From Tunturiibacter gelidiferens (GTDB lineage: Bacteria; Acidobacteriota; Terriglobia; Terriglobales; Acidobacteriaceae), in the NCBI RefSeq assembly GCF_013410115.1, contig NZ_JACCCV010000001.1:806001-870000 (forward strand): 64,000 bases of DNA. The letters run 5' to 3'. Within the stretch, counting starts at the first letter, position 1; each line of letters starts with the position of its first letter. The position numbers were made by a program, and so were the translations under genes. Shown here piece by piece: positions 23,359-32,667 of this stretch. A model generated the notes under the pieces. That model was not told where the DNA came from. It did no database searches and saw nothing but the letters and a program-made list of their open reading frames with translations.

Positions 23359-24699
23359 ATGGCGGACGGCTCGGAACGAGTAAAGCTGGCGGACGAGAAC
23401 GACTACCGCTCGGCGTTTAAGTCGCGGGACTTTCGGCTTTATCAGACGGCGCGGTTGATGGTGATTCTGGGGGCAGAGGCTCAGTCGGTTGCGGTGGCAT
23501 GGCAAGTGTATGCGATCACACACTCTGCCTTGGACCTTGGGTATACGGGGCTCGCTCTTTTTCTGCCTGGATTGTTTGTCGTGCTTGCTGCGGGACATGC
23601 GGCGGATCGATATGACCGGCGCAAGATCATTCTGCTTTGCTACGGGCTGCAGGCTTGTTGCACGGCCGTGCTGCTGTGGTTGTCGTTGAGCGCGACGGCG
23701 TTGCAACACGGACGAATCTGGCCGATCTATGCGGTGCTTGTGGGGATTGGGTTGGGCAGAGCGTTCAGCGGACCGGCGGCGAGTGCCATGCTGCCGAGCC
23801 TGGTGCCTAAAGAAAACTTTGTCAACGCGGTGACGTGGGGCGCGACGGTCTACCAGATTGCGAATATGTCCGGCCCCGCAGTGGGAGGAATCTTGTTTAC
23901 GCTGCCGCTGGCCGGTGTCGCGGCACTGTGTAACGGCGCGCCGCTGGTATACAGCTTCACGCTTCTGATGCTGCTGGGGTTCATTGTGCTGGTCAGCATG
24001 ATTCGAACGAAGATGGTGACCACGGAAAAGAAGGCTTTCAGCATGAAGACGGTGCTGGCAGGGCTTGAGTACGTTTGGCGCGCGAAACTGCTTCTGGGGT
24101 CGATCTCGCTGGACCTGTTTGCGGTGCTGCTGGGTGGGGCGACGGCGTTGCTGCCGATCTTTGCGACGGACATTTTGCATGCTGGACCACGCGGGCTTGG
24201 GTTGCTGAGGGCGATGCCGTCGGTAGGGGCGCTCGCGGTTTCTCTGGTGATGGTAGTGCGACCGATCAAGCACAAAGCTGGGGCGACGATGCTGGTGTGC
24301 GTTGGAATCTTCGGCGCGGCTACGGTGGTTTTCGGGTTATCGAAGAGCATTTACTTAAGCGCGGCGGCGTTGGTGATCGTCGGTGCGAGTGACATGGTGA
24401 GTGTGGTGGTTCGGTCGAGCGTGCTACAGTTGGCGACGCCGCCTGAGATGCGTGGGCGTGTGAGTGCGGTGAACTGGTTGTTCATTGGAGCGTCGAATGA
24501 GTTTGGCGAGTTTGAAAGTGGTGTGACGGCGCAGTGGTGGGGCGCTGTGCGGGCAGTGGTGATTGGCGGGATTGGATCGATGCTGGTGACGGCCTCTGCT
24601 GCCGCATTGTTCCCGCAGTTGCGCAATGCCGATGCTCTAACGGCAGACGCTTTGATGGGAGCGGATGAGGAGTTGAGTGTCGCGGAGTCGGTAGATTAG
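23359..24699 (+). CDS. MFS transporter (MFS_3 / EntS-like)
   Basis: 446-residue major facilitator with 12 expected helices. Features include LYQTARLMVILGAEAQSVAV in helix 1, the motif-A-like loop AADRYDRRKII, and GIGLGRAFSGPAASAMLPSL with PKENFVNAVTWGATVYQIAN, a run typical of the MFS_3 family that contains the enterobactin exporter EntS. It is likely an inner-membrane exporter; the substrate is unknown. A second transporter of the same type lies at 46221. It starts 191 bp after tolC. Confidence 0.87.
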   Translation: MADGSERVKLADENDYRSAFKSRDFRLYQTARLMVILGAEAQSVAVAWQVYAITHSALDLGYTGLALFLPGLFVVLAAGHAADRYDRRKIILLCYGLQACCTAVLLWLSLSATALQHGRIWPIYAVLVGIGLGRAFSGPAASAMLPSLVPKENFVNAVTWGATVYQIANMSGPAVGGILFTLPLAGVAALCNGAPLVYSFTLLMLLGFIVLVSMIRTKMVTTEKKAFSMKTVLAGLEYVWRAKLLLGSISLDLFAVLLGGATALLPIFATDILHAGPRGLGLLRAMPSVGALAVSLVMVVRPIKHKAGATMLVCVGIFGAATVVFGLSKSIYLSAAALVIVGASDMVSVVVRSSVLQLATPPEMRGRVSAVNWLFIGASNEFGEFESGVTAQWWGAVRAVVIGGIGSMLVTASAAALFPQLRNADALTADALMGADEELSVAESVD

Positions 24700-24737
24700 A
24701 GTGCAGTGGTTGCTATCTAAGGGGTAAGGGAGAGTCG

Positions 24738-25481
24738 ATGCAGAATGGAGCGAAGGCGGCGATCGGGGCGACTGTTGTGCTGGTGCTGGCGGTCGGCATT
24801 CGGGTGGGGTTGATCTACCGGGAGCGGAATGCTCCGGATACGTCGGTGAAGGCGCCCGCGCGCGAGGTGATTCCCGAAGACGATCTTGTCTTCTTGAAGA
24901 AGAAACGGCCGGATTCGCTGAAGGACATTAAGGATCTGGCGGGATCGACGGTTTGGGTTTCGGCCGGTGGGCAACTGGAATACTATCCTCTCGTCGGACA
25001 TGCGGCTCAGTATGGCAAGGCTGCCGGGACGCTGCTGGGCGCAGAGCCGCTGATGGTGAAGGACGCGATAGAGCAGGTGGCTCCGAAGGCTGCGACGTTT
25101 CGAATTCCAGGCGGCGACAAGCAGGTGCTGATGGTCTTTACGCGGCCCGATGTCGCAGGAGATACGAAGGAATACGCCGTGCCAGTGGGGTATCGGCAGG
25201 CGGGCCAGTACACGTTTTATACCGACGAGATCCTGTTCTATGACGATCCGCATGAGCTCTACAAGCATTGGGGACCGGAGATCTGGAAGGCCGTGGACTC
25301 GCACCGTGTCATTCTCGGGATGAATGAGCGGCAGGTGGAGCTTGCGCTGGGACAGGTTAGCAAGAGCACGAGCAACGACTATGGGAACCGCATGGTGGTG
25401 TTTGCAAATCTTGGCAAACCGATGGCGGTGACGTTTGTGAAGAATAAAGTAACGGCGTTCCGAGCGGATCAGGGATATTGA
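24738..25481 (+). CDS. membrane-anchored protein of unknown function
   Basis: 247-residue protein with an N-terminal membrane anchor (AAIGATVVLVLAVGIRVGLI) and a soluble part, probably outside the cytoplasm. Notable stretches are VIPEDDLVFLKKKRPDSLKD, GQYTFYTDEILFYDDPHELY and, near the end, VILGMNERQVELALGQVSKS, which resembles the short BamE/SmpA-type repeat (G-M-x-x-x-Q-V). The C-terminus, YGNRMVVFANLGKPMAVTF, fits that too. The similarity is weak. It follows the MFS gene by 38 bp and may share its transcript. Confidence 0.65.
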   Translation: MQNGAKAAIGATVVLVLAVGIRVGLIYRERNAPDTSVKAPAREVIPEDDLVFLKKKRPDSLKDIKDLAGSTVWVSAGGQLEYYPLVGHAAQYGKAAGTLLGAEPLMVKDAIEQVAPKAATFRIPGGDKQVLMVFTRPDVAGDTKEYAVPVGYRQAGQYTFYTDEILFYDDPHELYKHWGPEIWKAVDSHRVILGMNERQVELALGQVSKSTSNDYGNRMVVFANLGKPMAVTFVKNKVTAFRADQGY

Positions 25482-25563
25482 TACTTTGCTTGCGAGAGGT
25501 GCGGCAAGGAAGAGCTGATTGAGCTCCCCCTTTTCGAATTAGGTATTTCTACTTCTTTCGCGA

Positions 25564-28500
25564 TCAGCCGGTGTTGCGGAGGCCGGCGCTGATGCCGTTG
25601 ATCGTGGCGGAGATGGCGCGGTCCAGTTCGGGAGACTCGGGGTGTCCTTTTGCCAGGGCTGCGCGCTTGCGTCGCATCAGCTCGACCTGAATGAGCGACA
25701 TCGGGTCGACGTAGGGATTGCGCAGGCGGATGGAGCGCTCGAGAACCGGGTTGGTTTCGAGGAGCGATTTCTGCTTTGTGATCTCGAGAATCATGCGGTG
25801 CGTCAGGTTGAACTCAGCTTCGAGGATCGTGAAGACGCGGTCGCGAAGGGCTTCGTCTTCGACCAGTGACGCATAGAGGCGGGCGATGCCGAAGTCTGCC
25901 TTGGCGAGGGCCATCTCTACGTTGCGGATGATGTCGAGAAAGAGCGGGAAGTCGCGGGCCATGGTTTGAAGTTGCGCGAGGCCGTCGGGTTTGGATTGGA
26001 TGAATTGATGGAGCGCATGACCCACGCCGAAGTACGCAGGAACGAGCTGGCGAGACTGCATCCAACCAAAGACCCAAGGGATGGCGCGAAGATCGGCCAT
26101 GGATTTTTTGCCGCTGCGCTTTGCGGGACGTGAGCCGAGACGCGCATGTTCGAGCTCTGCGACGGGAGTGGACTGCTCGAAGTAGGTAAATGTGTCGGGG
26201 TTATCGACGATGTGTTTGCGATAGAACTCGTAGGAGGTAGCCGAAAGCTGGTCGAGTGCGGCTTCCCATGCTGGAAGGATCTCGCCGGTGAGGTGGGGAG
26301 TCTCCGCGCCGCGCTGCAGCGCCGCATCGGGGCGGCCCAGTGCGTCGAGGCTTGCGGCGATCATCAGTTCAAGATTGCGTTCGGCGAGCACGACGTCGGA
26401 GTACTTCCAGTTGAGAACTTCGCCCTGTTCGGTGATGCGAAGTTCGCCGGTGAAGCTGTCGACAGGCTGAGCGAAGATGGCGCGGTGCGTTGGTCCACCA
26501 CCGCGACCTACCGTGCCGCCGCGACCATGGAACAGCCGCAGGTTCACGTTGCATTCGCGAGCGACCTCATGCAGTGCACGGTGAGCCTTCCATATCTCCC
26601 ATGTGCTCGTGATCATGCCGCCGTCCTTGTTCGAGTCGGAGTAACCGAGCATGACCTCCTGCTGACGATTCCAACTCGCGAGAAGTGGCTTGTAGGCCTC
26701 GCTCGTCCAGAGCTTGCGCATAATGTCGGGGGCGTTCTGAAGATCCTCGATGGACTCAAAGAGCGGAACGGGCTGCAGGCCGGGGTCGTCTACTGTGCCG
26801 TCTGGTTGAGGTGTGGTGGCTTCGACCTTGACTCCACCGAGACGCGCAAGCCAGATGACCTGCAGGACATCTTCGGCGCTGGTTGCGCCGCTAATGACGT
26901 ACTGCCGGATGGACTCTGGGGAGTAGGTTTGCTTGAGTTCGGCGATGGTGCGGAAGGTGTCGAGAACCTCGGCGGTCTGTTCGCTCAGCGCGGATGGGAG
27001 GTTGAGCGCGTCAGGCGAGTTGGAGGGACACCATGCGGAGACCTCCGCGACGGCGGCGGCGTGGACGCGGGCGTGCTGGCGGATGTCCAGTGTCTGCAGG
27101 TGCAGTCCGTAAGTGCGAACCTCTATCAGCAACGGGTCGATGAGCATCTCGGCGAGACGAGGGCCGCTATTGTCGACCAGTGATTCGCGAAGGATTGTGA
27201 GATCGGAGAGCATCTCGGTAGCCCGGGTGTATGGCTTGAGCGCGGGATTGGCCGGAACGGGAACGGCGGATTGCGGAGTCGCACCAAGTCGCATCATGAT
27301 GCAGGCGATGAGCAGCCGGATGGATTCGTGAGGGAAGCGCTCGCCGAGAGCACTCTGGCCGGCGGTGCGGAGTTGACTGAGATAGCTGTCGAGCAGCGCG
27401 TTTAGTTCCTGGGAGACAGGGACCTGTTGGGTAGAACTTGCAAGCTGCTCGAAGATGTTTTGCAGACGGCGGCGGTAGTGCGTGAACAAGAGAGCGCGGG
27501 CCATCGCGAGCGCGTCGCGCGTCGCCTGGGGAGTGACGAAGGGGTTGCCGTCGCGGTCGCCCCCGATCCAGGAACCAAAGCGGATTAAAAGGGGAAGATC
27601 GGCGACGGAGGATTGAGCTGTCGAAGATCTAGACTGTTCCGATTTGTTTGTAACTGAATCTGAGCTTTTATCGTCGGGATATTCGGCAGCGAGCGCGGCG
27701 GCGACTTCGGAGTAGAGAACAGGGAGGGTGTCGAAGAGGCTTGACTCGTAGTAGTCGAGGGCCATGCGGATCTCGTCGAGCACCGTAGGGCGTGCGCTGC
27801 GCACGTCGTCGGTCTGCCAGAGCGCGGTGATCTCGGCCAGCAGATCGCGTTCAAGAGATTCGAGGTGAGGTTCGGGGACGGGTATGCGGTCGAGCTGCTC
27901 GAGGAGATCGGAGATGCGACGGCGCTTGAACATGACGCTGCGGCGGGCGACCTCGGTGGGATGCGCGGTGAAGACCGGGGCGACGCAGATACGCGCCAGC
28001 AGGGAGTGAACTTGTTCCGCGGGAAAGCCGGCCTGGCGAAGACGGCGGAGAGTTCCGCGCAGATCACCGCGTTGAATAGAGCCGGCTGAATCCGCGCTCT
28101 GATTCAGCTGTAAGGAGAGGCGTCGGCGCTTGCGATGGTTGGTCTCGGCGAGGTTGATGAGCTCGAAGTAGAAGCCGAAGGCACGGGCGAGCTGGTAGGC
28201 AGCGGGCAGGTCAAGCGTATGGACGCGGGCCAGCGCCTGCTGGAGATGGGCGGTGGCGACGGTCTGGTCGGCGGCTCCGGTCTGCGGGGCTTCGGCTTCG
28301 CGACGCGCGATGGCGATGCGGCGGAGAGCTTCGACGGCCTCATAGAGCGGCGCGCCGGCCTGCTCGCGCAGCACCTCGCCCAGCAGCATCCCGAGAGAGC
28401 GAACGTCGCGGCGCAGCGGAGCTTCTTTCAGCTCGCCCGTGGGGGCCTGCAGTTCGGCGAGGCGCTGGGGCCAGTCGGTTGGGGACCAGAGAGACGGCAT
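25564..28500 (-). CDS. ppc: phosphoenolpyruvate carboxylase
   Basis: 978-residue cytoplasmic enzyme that adds bicarbonate to phosphoenolpyruvate to give oxaloacetate, refilling the TCA cycle. The catalytic His180 is in FTAHPTEVARR. The second active-site signature is GYSDSNKDGGMITSTWE, and the Gly-rich loop is RLFHGRGGTVGRGGGP. The C-terminus RNTG matches the conserved end of the family (usually QNTG). Length is slightly above the usual ~880-930, mainly because of an insertion around PDDKSSDSVTNKSEQS. It may be regulated by aspartate through the C-terminal domain. The gene stands alone on the minus strand. Confidence 0.95.
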   Translation of the reverse strand: MPSLWSPTDWPQRLAELQAPTGELKEAPLRRDVRSLGMLLGEVLREQAGAPLYEAVEALRRIAIARREAEAPQTGAADQTVATAHLQQALARVHTLDLPAAYQLARAFGFYFELINLAETNHRKRRRLSLQLNQSADSAGSIQRGDLRGTLRRLRQAGFPAEQVHSLLARICVAPVFTAHPTEVARRSVMFKRRRISDLLEQLDRIPVPEPHLESLERDLLAEITALWQTDDVRSARPTVLDEIRMALDYYESSLFDTLPVLYSEVAAALAAEYPDDKSSDSVTNKSEQSRSSTAQSSVADLPLLIRFGSWIGGDRDGNPFVTPQATRDALAMARALLFTHYRRRLQNIFEQLASSTQQVPVSQELNALLDSYLSQLRTAGQSALGERFPHESIRLLIACIMMRLGATPQSAVPVPANPALKPYTRATEMLSDLTILRESLVDNSGPRLAEMLIDPLLIEVRTYGLHLQTLDIRQHARVHAAAVAEVSAWCPSNSPDALNLPSALSEQTAEVLDTFRTIAELKQTYSPESIRQYVISGATSAEDVLQVIWLARLGGVKVEATTPQPDGTVDDPGLQPVPLFESIEDLQNAPDIMRKLWTSEAYKPLLASWNRQQEVMLGYSDSNKDGGMITSTWEIWKAHRALHEVARECNVNLRLFHGRGGTVGRGGGPTHRAIFAQPVDSFTGELRITEQGEVLNWKYSDVVLAERNLELMIAASLDALGRPDAALQRGAETPHLTGEILPAWEAALDQLSATSYEFYRKHIVDNPDTFTYFEQSTPVAELEHARLGSRPAKRSGKKSMADLRAIPWVFGWMQSRQLVPAYFGVGHALHQFIQSKPDGLAQLQTMARDFPLFLDIIRNVEMALAKADFGIARLYASLVEDEALRDRVFTILEAEFNLTHRMILEITKQKSLLETNPVLERSIRLRNPYVDPMSLIQVELMRRKRAALAKGHPESPELDRAISATINGISAGLRNTG

Positions 28501-28541
28501 CCTTTGATTATGCCTTGTAAGACTACGGAAGGGCGCGCGGG

Positions 28542-29408
28542 TTATTCTCTCTGGCGAAGGTCTGCGCTCTTTTCAGTGCCGTACCCTGAGGTCGAACCGG
28601 AAGTGTAGTGCTGTAAGCGATTTTCAACGGGCCGGTGCAGGCGTTTTACGTCGTGAAGGGTCGTCCGACCGCGAAGATTAGCGCTGCGCCATGCAAATTT
28701 GAGCGCGTACCAGTCGTTATCAATCGAGCACACCTTGTAATCGACCAGGCCTGCGGCTAGGGACTCATCGCGTACGTGGTTCTGATTGAAGTCGACGTAG
28801 TGTTTGCCGGTGCGTTTTGGATGAACGATCCAGACGGAGGCCTGCCTGGGGAGACGAAGCGTGAGTAGATCCAGCGTAGAGGTCAGGTCTGCGAGCGAGA
28901 GCAGGATGGTCTCTTCAGGGAGGTCGCCAAGTAGCTCTTCGAAGCCGTCTGGAGCGGCGATGAGGGCTACCTCCATACTCGAGTTAACTCCAAATTTTTT
29001 TGGCAGGGGCGTTGTTGAGAAATCGCGTGGAGGTGCGATGGCCGGAGGAGCTGGTGGATGGCGAAGAAGTGCGGCGAGGGCGCGAGGGGCTTCGGACCAT
29101 GAGGCGTAACTGGCCTCGGGATTTTCAGCACGGATTCGTTCCGTCTTTTCGGGCAATCCGCCTGCGAAGAGGATCGGTATGTGGTGCGCGGATTTGCTGG
29201 AGCGAAGAGCCAGTGCAACCTCGCGGGAGCGCGACGGAAGTTTGTCCAGATCGAGAACCAGCGCTGCGGGGTTGAGATGGGCGAGTTCACCGACGACCCC
29301 CGAGTTTCTGATCAGAGGAGCAGCGTCGATCTTCAGGCCACGGCGTTTCAGCGATGCAGCCTTCGTCGTAATGTCTTCGTGCCAGGAGAGAAGCTTCACA
29401 GTCTTCAT
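28542..29408 (-). CDS. receiver-like domain fused to DUF3052-type domain
   Basis: 288-residue protein with two parts. Residues ~1-110 look like a degenerate response-regulator fold (LNPAALVLDLDKLPS in place of the phospho-Asp strand, then HIPILFAGG). Residues ~135-255 resemble DUF3052: KFGVNSSMEVALIAAPDGFE, LLGDLPEETILLS, ASVWIVHPKRTGKHYVDFNQ and LVDYKVCSIDNDWYALKFAW. Function is unknown for both. DUF3052 usually occurs alone, so the fusion is notable. The start ATG is clear. It lies upstream of ppc (41-bp gap) on the same strand. Confidence 0.7.
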   Translation of the reverse strand: MKTVKLLSWHEDITTKAASLKRRGLKIDAAPLIRNSGVVGELAHLNPAALVLDLDKLPSRSREVALALRSSKSAHHIPILFAGGLPEKTERIRAENPEASYASWSEAPRALAALLRHPPAPPAIAPPRDFSTTPLPKKFGVNSSMEVALIAAPDGFEELLGDLPEETILLSLADLTSTLDLLTLRLPRQASVWIVHPKRTGKHYVDFNQNHVRDESLAAGLVDYKVCSIDNDWYALKFAWRSANLRGRTTLHDVKRLHRPVENRLQHYTSGSTSGYGTEKSADLRQRE

Positions 29409-29503
29409 GGGCTCTCGAGCGTTAGGTTTCGCCCTGCGCTGGAAAGGATTTTAGACCCTGTTCCAGAAGTCCCGACTTCGTTGTCTTGTGTTGGTCCCCC
29501 TTA

Positions 29504-30175
29504 TCAGAGGGCGGCCGCACGGCAGAGCGGTTCTTTGCGGATTTCGTTGAGCAGCGGTGTGGTGAGAAAGTCAGCGGAGTTGTTGCCGAGCGTGAGGCGA
29601 AGCGTGGGAAGGGCAACGAGATATCGGAGGTAGTAGGCGATCTCTTCCAGGTTCGTAGAGCCGGGGCCAGGAGGGTTGTAGCGATACTGGCCCGGTGTCT
29701 GAACCGGAATCTCCCACTGACGACGAACGGGTTTAACGCGGGTGTAGCCGAGGAAGTCCATTGTGATGGGGACTTTCTCCGTGCGCGGAGGAAAGAGGTC
29801 GTCTTGGGAGGCAGGCGTCCAGGGAGGATAAAAAGTGAGGTCGGTGGCGCCTCCAAAGTTCGTGAAGAGTTCGAAATAAGATTTTCCGTTTGGGCGCAGG
29901 GTGCATTGAGCGATTAGCGTGGGGGCGGGTAAAGGCAGGGAAGAGTCTGCAGCAGCGGGGAGACGGAGAGACCCCGCGAGAGCCAGCCGTACGTACTTTA
30001 TCTGCGAACCTGGCTCCTGTCCGGCAACTCGATCGATCCCGTCAGCGAGAGTGGTCTTTACGAACTGGGGACGATCAGGTTGCTCCACAACTTGTTCTTC
30101 GCCAAGAACCGACCTCCCTCCAGGGAGAGTGAGCGTGAGAAGAAGGAGAATAGAACAGCGAGAGCCAGCGGGCAT
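29504..30175 (-). CDS. secreted protein of unknown function
   Basis: 223-residue protein with an apparent signal peptide (MPAGSRCSILLLLTLTLPGG). The mature part is rich in Pro and Leu, with SQIKYVRLALAGSLRLPAA, LFTNFGGATDLTFYPPWTPA and EEIAYYLRYLVALPTLRLTL. No recognised domain. It may be co-transcribed with the small gene just upstream at 30279-30587, which has the same orientation. Coding is supported by an uninterrupted frame and by secretion signals, not by homology. Confidence 0.6.
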   Translation of the reverse strand: MPAGSRCSILLLLTLTLPGGRSVLGEEQVVEQPDRPQFVKTTLADGIDRVAGQEPGSQIKYVRLALAGSLRLPAAADSSLPLPAPTLIAQCTLRPNGKSYFELFTNFGGATDLTFYPPWTPASQDDLFPPRTEKVPITMDFLGYTRVKPVRRQWEIPVQTPGQYRYNPPGPGSTNLEEIAYYLRYLVALPTLRLTLGNNSADFLTTPLLNEIRKEPLCRAAAL

Positions 30176-30278
30176 GGGGATAGCGTAGCTGACGAAATTG
30201 CCGCCTGAACGATCTTTTTATTCAGCCTTGCGCGTGTTCCTATTCCAGTCGGAAGGTGCCATGTGGAGGTGCGGCACT

Positions 30279-30587
30279 TCACATCACTTGCGCGATCTTC
30301 TCCAACTCCTCCTGAAGGCAAGGCAAAGAGCAGCTGATAGACTCCATCCGGAACGCCGCTTTGCGCGCATCCTGCGTGGAGACGCCGTAGCCGCGTGTGA
30401 CAAGAAAGCTGCTTATGAGATCGGCGGCCTGCCAGGAGTCGAGACCCGACTTCATCAGATCTTCCCGCAACCCGGAGAGATCGGCCTCAGCGAACTTTTC
30501 GACGTGGGCGCCCTTTGCCTTAGTCACTTGTTCTTCTCCTGCCCGGCGTGTATCCGCCGTCAGCTTATCTGTAGTGTTAGACGTCAT
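30279..30587 (-). CDS. small hypothetical protein
   Basis: 102-residue soluble protein starting MTSNTTDKLTADTRRAGEEQ. It is rich in charged residues in the first half and contains LSGLREDLMKSGLDSWQAAD and the end SISCSLPCLQEELEKIAQVM. No known domain. ATG 30587 was used; an in-frame TTG at 30635 would add 16 residues. Its place between the Trm112 gene and a secreted-protein gene on the same strand gives no functional clue. Confidence 0.55.
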   Translation of the reverse strand: MTSNTTDKLTADTRRAGEEQVTKAKGAHVEKFAEADLSGLREDLMKSGLDSWQAADLISSFLVTRGYGVSTQDARKAAFRMESISCSLPCLQEELEKIAQVM

Positions 30588-30689
30588 AGATTGACTGAGG
30601 TCGTACTCTCTTTCTGAACACGCATTGATCGACAATAGAGTTCATCGTCAGACGACATTACGAAAAGATGGCCCGAAAAGTTCTTTGAG

Positions 30690-30860
30690 TCACTGGATTA
30701 GAGCGCGGTCCGCAAGCAGTACAGGAATTCCTTCGACCACAGGATAGCGTCGCCTGCATCCCTTGCACGAGATAACATCGTCCACGCGTTCGAGCTTCTG
30801 ATGGCAGACCGGACAGACGACGTAACGTAGATCTTCGGCCGGCGGGGATTGCGCGCTCAC
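30690..30860 (-). CDS. Trm112-family small zinc protein
   Basis: 56-residue protein. It starts with GTG (MSAQSPPAEDLRYVVCPVC) and has the four-Cys zinc site Cys16-x2-Cys19 and Cys32-x2-Cys35, followed by RRRYPVVEGIPVLLADRA, the diagnostic Trm112 ending (YPI-x-x-GIP-x-LL). In eukaryotes Trm112 activates methyltransferases. Bacterial members are short and of unsettled role, possibly partners of methyltransferases. It lies divergent from folD with 52 bp between the starts. Confidence 0.88.
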   Translation of the reverse strand: MSAQSPPAEDLRYVVCPVCHQKLERVDDVISCKGCRRRYPVVEGIPVLLADRALIQ

Positions 30861-30912
30861 AAAGTTATCTTACCGTCAGAGGAGCCAGAGAGCGCGATAC
30901 CATGAAAGACGT

Positions 30913-31860
30913 ATGGATGAGATGAAGAGAACTGCAACGATTTTGGACGGCGTTGCCATCGCCGGGCAGATCAAGGCCGAGGTCGCAGCCGAGGTTCAAG
31001 CGCTCGCGGCTCGCGGCATCACTCCCGGGTTGGCGGTGATTCTGGTCGGCGAGTCGCCTGCGTCGCAGATCTACGTTCGCACTAAGGTAAAGACCTGCGG
31101 CGAGTTGGGAATCTTCAGCGAGATGATCACGCCGCCGGAGAGCATCACAACCGATGAGATGCTGGCGCTGGTCGCGGCCCTCAACGCCCGCGAGGATATC
31201 GACGGAATCCTGATTCAACTTCCGCTGCCGAAGCACGTAGACACCAAGCGGCTGCTCGAGGCTGTAGCGCCGGACAAAGATGTGGATGGATTTCACCCCG
31301 TGAATGTAGGCCGTCTGCAGAGCGGTCAGCCGGGATTGGCTCCATGTACCCCGGCGGGTATCCTCGAGATTCTGCGGCGTAGCGGATTGCCGGTCGCCGG
31401 ACAGAACGCGGTTGTGGTGGGGCGATCGGATATCGTAGGCAAGCCCACGGCGGTGATGTTGCTGAACGCCTCCGCCACGGTGACCGTATGCCACAGCAGA
31501 ACGGTGGACCTCGGCAGCTTCACTCGCGAGGCAGACCTTCTCGTGGCAGCGATCGGTCGTGCGGGATTCGTGACGGCGGATATGGTCAAGCCGGGCGCAA
31601 CGCTGATTGATGTCGGAATCAATCGCGTCACTGACGCCGCAGACATCGAGAAGTTCTTCCCCGGCGATCCAAACCGGGCAGCGACCTTCGCCAAGCGCGG
31701 ATCAGTTGTGGTTGGGGATATTCATCCGGCTGCATTTGCGGTGTCGGGCGCGTACACCCCGGTCCCAGGCGGCGTCGGCGCGTTGACGATTGCAATGCTC
31801 ATGCAGAACACGGTAACGGCTGCAAAGCTGCGGCGCGGAATCTCGCCGGGGAATAAGTAG
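30913..31860 (+). CDS. folD: bifunctional methylenetetrahydrofolate dehydrogenase / cyclohydrolase
   Basis: 315-residue cytoplasmic enzyme that interconverts methylene-, methenyl- and 10-formyl-tetrahydrofolate with NADP, feeding purine and formyl-Met synthesis. It has the catalytic Tyr54-x3-Lys58 in SQIYVRTKVKTCGE, the QLPLPKHVD loop, DVDGFHPVNVGRL, the dinucleotide loop VVVGRSDIVGKP and the C-terminal PVPGGVGALTIAMLM. The family is ~285-300 residues; a short insertion is visible near EKFFPGDPNRAATFAKRG. coaE follows after 5 bp, so they are almost certainly co-transcribed. Start 30913 (MDEM) or 30922 (MKRT). Confidence 0.94.
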   Translation: MDEMKRTATILDGVAIAGQIKAEVAAEVQALAARGITPGLAVILVGESPASQIYVRTKVKTCGELGIFSEMITPPESITTDEMLALVAALNAREDIDGILIQLPLPKHVDTKRLLEAVAPDKDVDGFHPVNVGRLQSGQPGLAPCTPAGILEILRRSGLPVAGQNAVVVGRSDIVGKPTAVMLLNASATVTVCHSRTVDLGSFTREADLLVAAIGRAGFVTADMVKPGATLIDVGINRVTDAADIEKFFPGDPNRAATFAKRGSVVVGDIHPAAFAVSGAYTPVPGGVGALTIAMLMQNTVTAAKLRRGISPGNK

Positions 31861-31865
31861 CCGCT

Positions 31866-32519
31866 ATGCTGCGTGTCGGCCTCACTGGCGGGTTGGGAAG
31901 TGGAAAGTCCACCGCAGCGAAGCTGTTTGCTGTTCACGGGGCGCACATCCTGCAGTCGGACGCGATCGGCCGCGAACTCATGGAGTTGGGCCAGCCGATC
32001 TACATCGGGATGGTCGATCACTTTGGTCCGGGTGTGGTTCTCGCCGATGGAACTCTTGATCGCGCCGCCCTGGCGCGCATCGCTTTCACAGAGGGTCGCG
32101 TTGAAGAGTTAAATGCAATCGCTCATCCTCTGGTGATCGCGCGCCAGATGGAGTTGACTGAGAAGATATTTCAGCAGGAGCCTCACGCCGTTGTGATGGT
32201 GGAGTCGGCGTTGATCTTCGAGACGCGCTATGGTGCAGATGGTTCGCGCTGGCAGAGCCGTTTCGACAGGATCATTCTGGTGACGGCTCCGGAAAAGGTG
32301 AAGATCGCACGATTCGTCGCTCGTTGCTCCACCGGCAGGATGATAAGCGAGGAGCAGCGCGCGGAACTTGAAGCGGAGGCGCGCCGCAGGCTGGCTCAGC
32401 AGATCTCCGACGAACAGAAGAGCGCTTTGTCCGACTATGTGCTGACCAATGGCGGCGCGCTGACCGAGCTGGAGTGGCAGGTCGATCAGCTTTGGCCGAT
32501 CCTCGAAACTGCGGCATAG
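31866..32519 (+). CDS. coaE: dephospho-CoA kinase
   Basis: 217-residue enzyme for the last step of coenzyme A synthesis, phosphorylation of dephospho-CoA at the ribose 3'-OH. The P-loop GGLGSGKST sits at residues ~8-16. AHILQSDAIGRELMELGQPI carries the conserved Asp of the substrate site (usually DAD-x-I), and VVMVESALIFETRYG the Walker-B-like strand. The sequence IAHPLVIARQMELTEK matches the HP-x-V family signature. It begins 5 bp after folD. Slightly longer than E. coli CoaE but within range. Confidence 0.92.
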   Translation: MLRVGLTGGLGSGKSTAAKLFAVHGAHILQSDAIGRELMELGQPIYIGMVDHFGPGVVLADGTLDRAALARIAFTEGRVEELNAIAHPLVIARQMELTEKIFQQEPHAVVMVESALIFETRYGADGSRWQSRFDRIILVTAPEKVKIARFVARCSTGRMISEEQRAELEAEARRRLAQQISDEQKSALSDYVLTNGGALTELEWQVDQLWPILETAA

Positions 32520-32667
32520 ACAAGCCTCCGTCCCGGACTTCAGGGGGAACACGTTGCATCGAATCTCCAACATTTTGGGTGTCCCCGGATGATGCATTTC
32601 GATCTTCTGCCGATGAAGGGACTGTGTCAGACAGGCACACTTCATTGAAGGACAAGGAGACAGGCAG

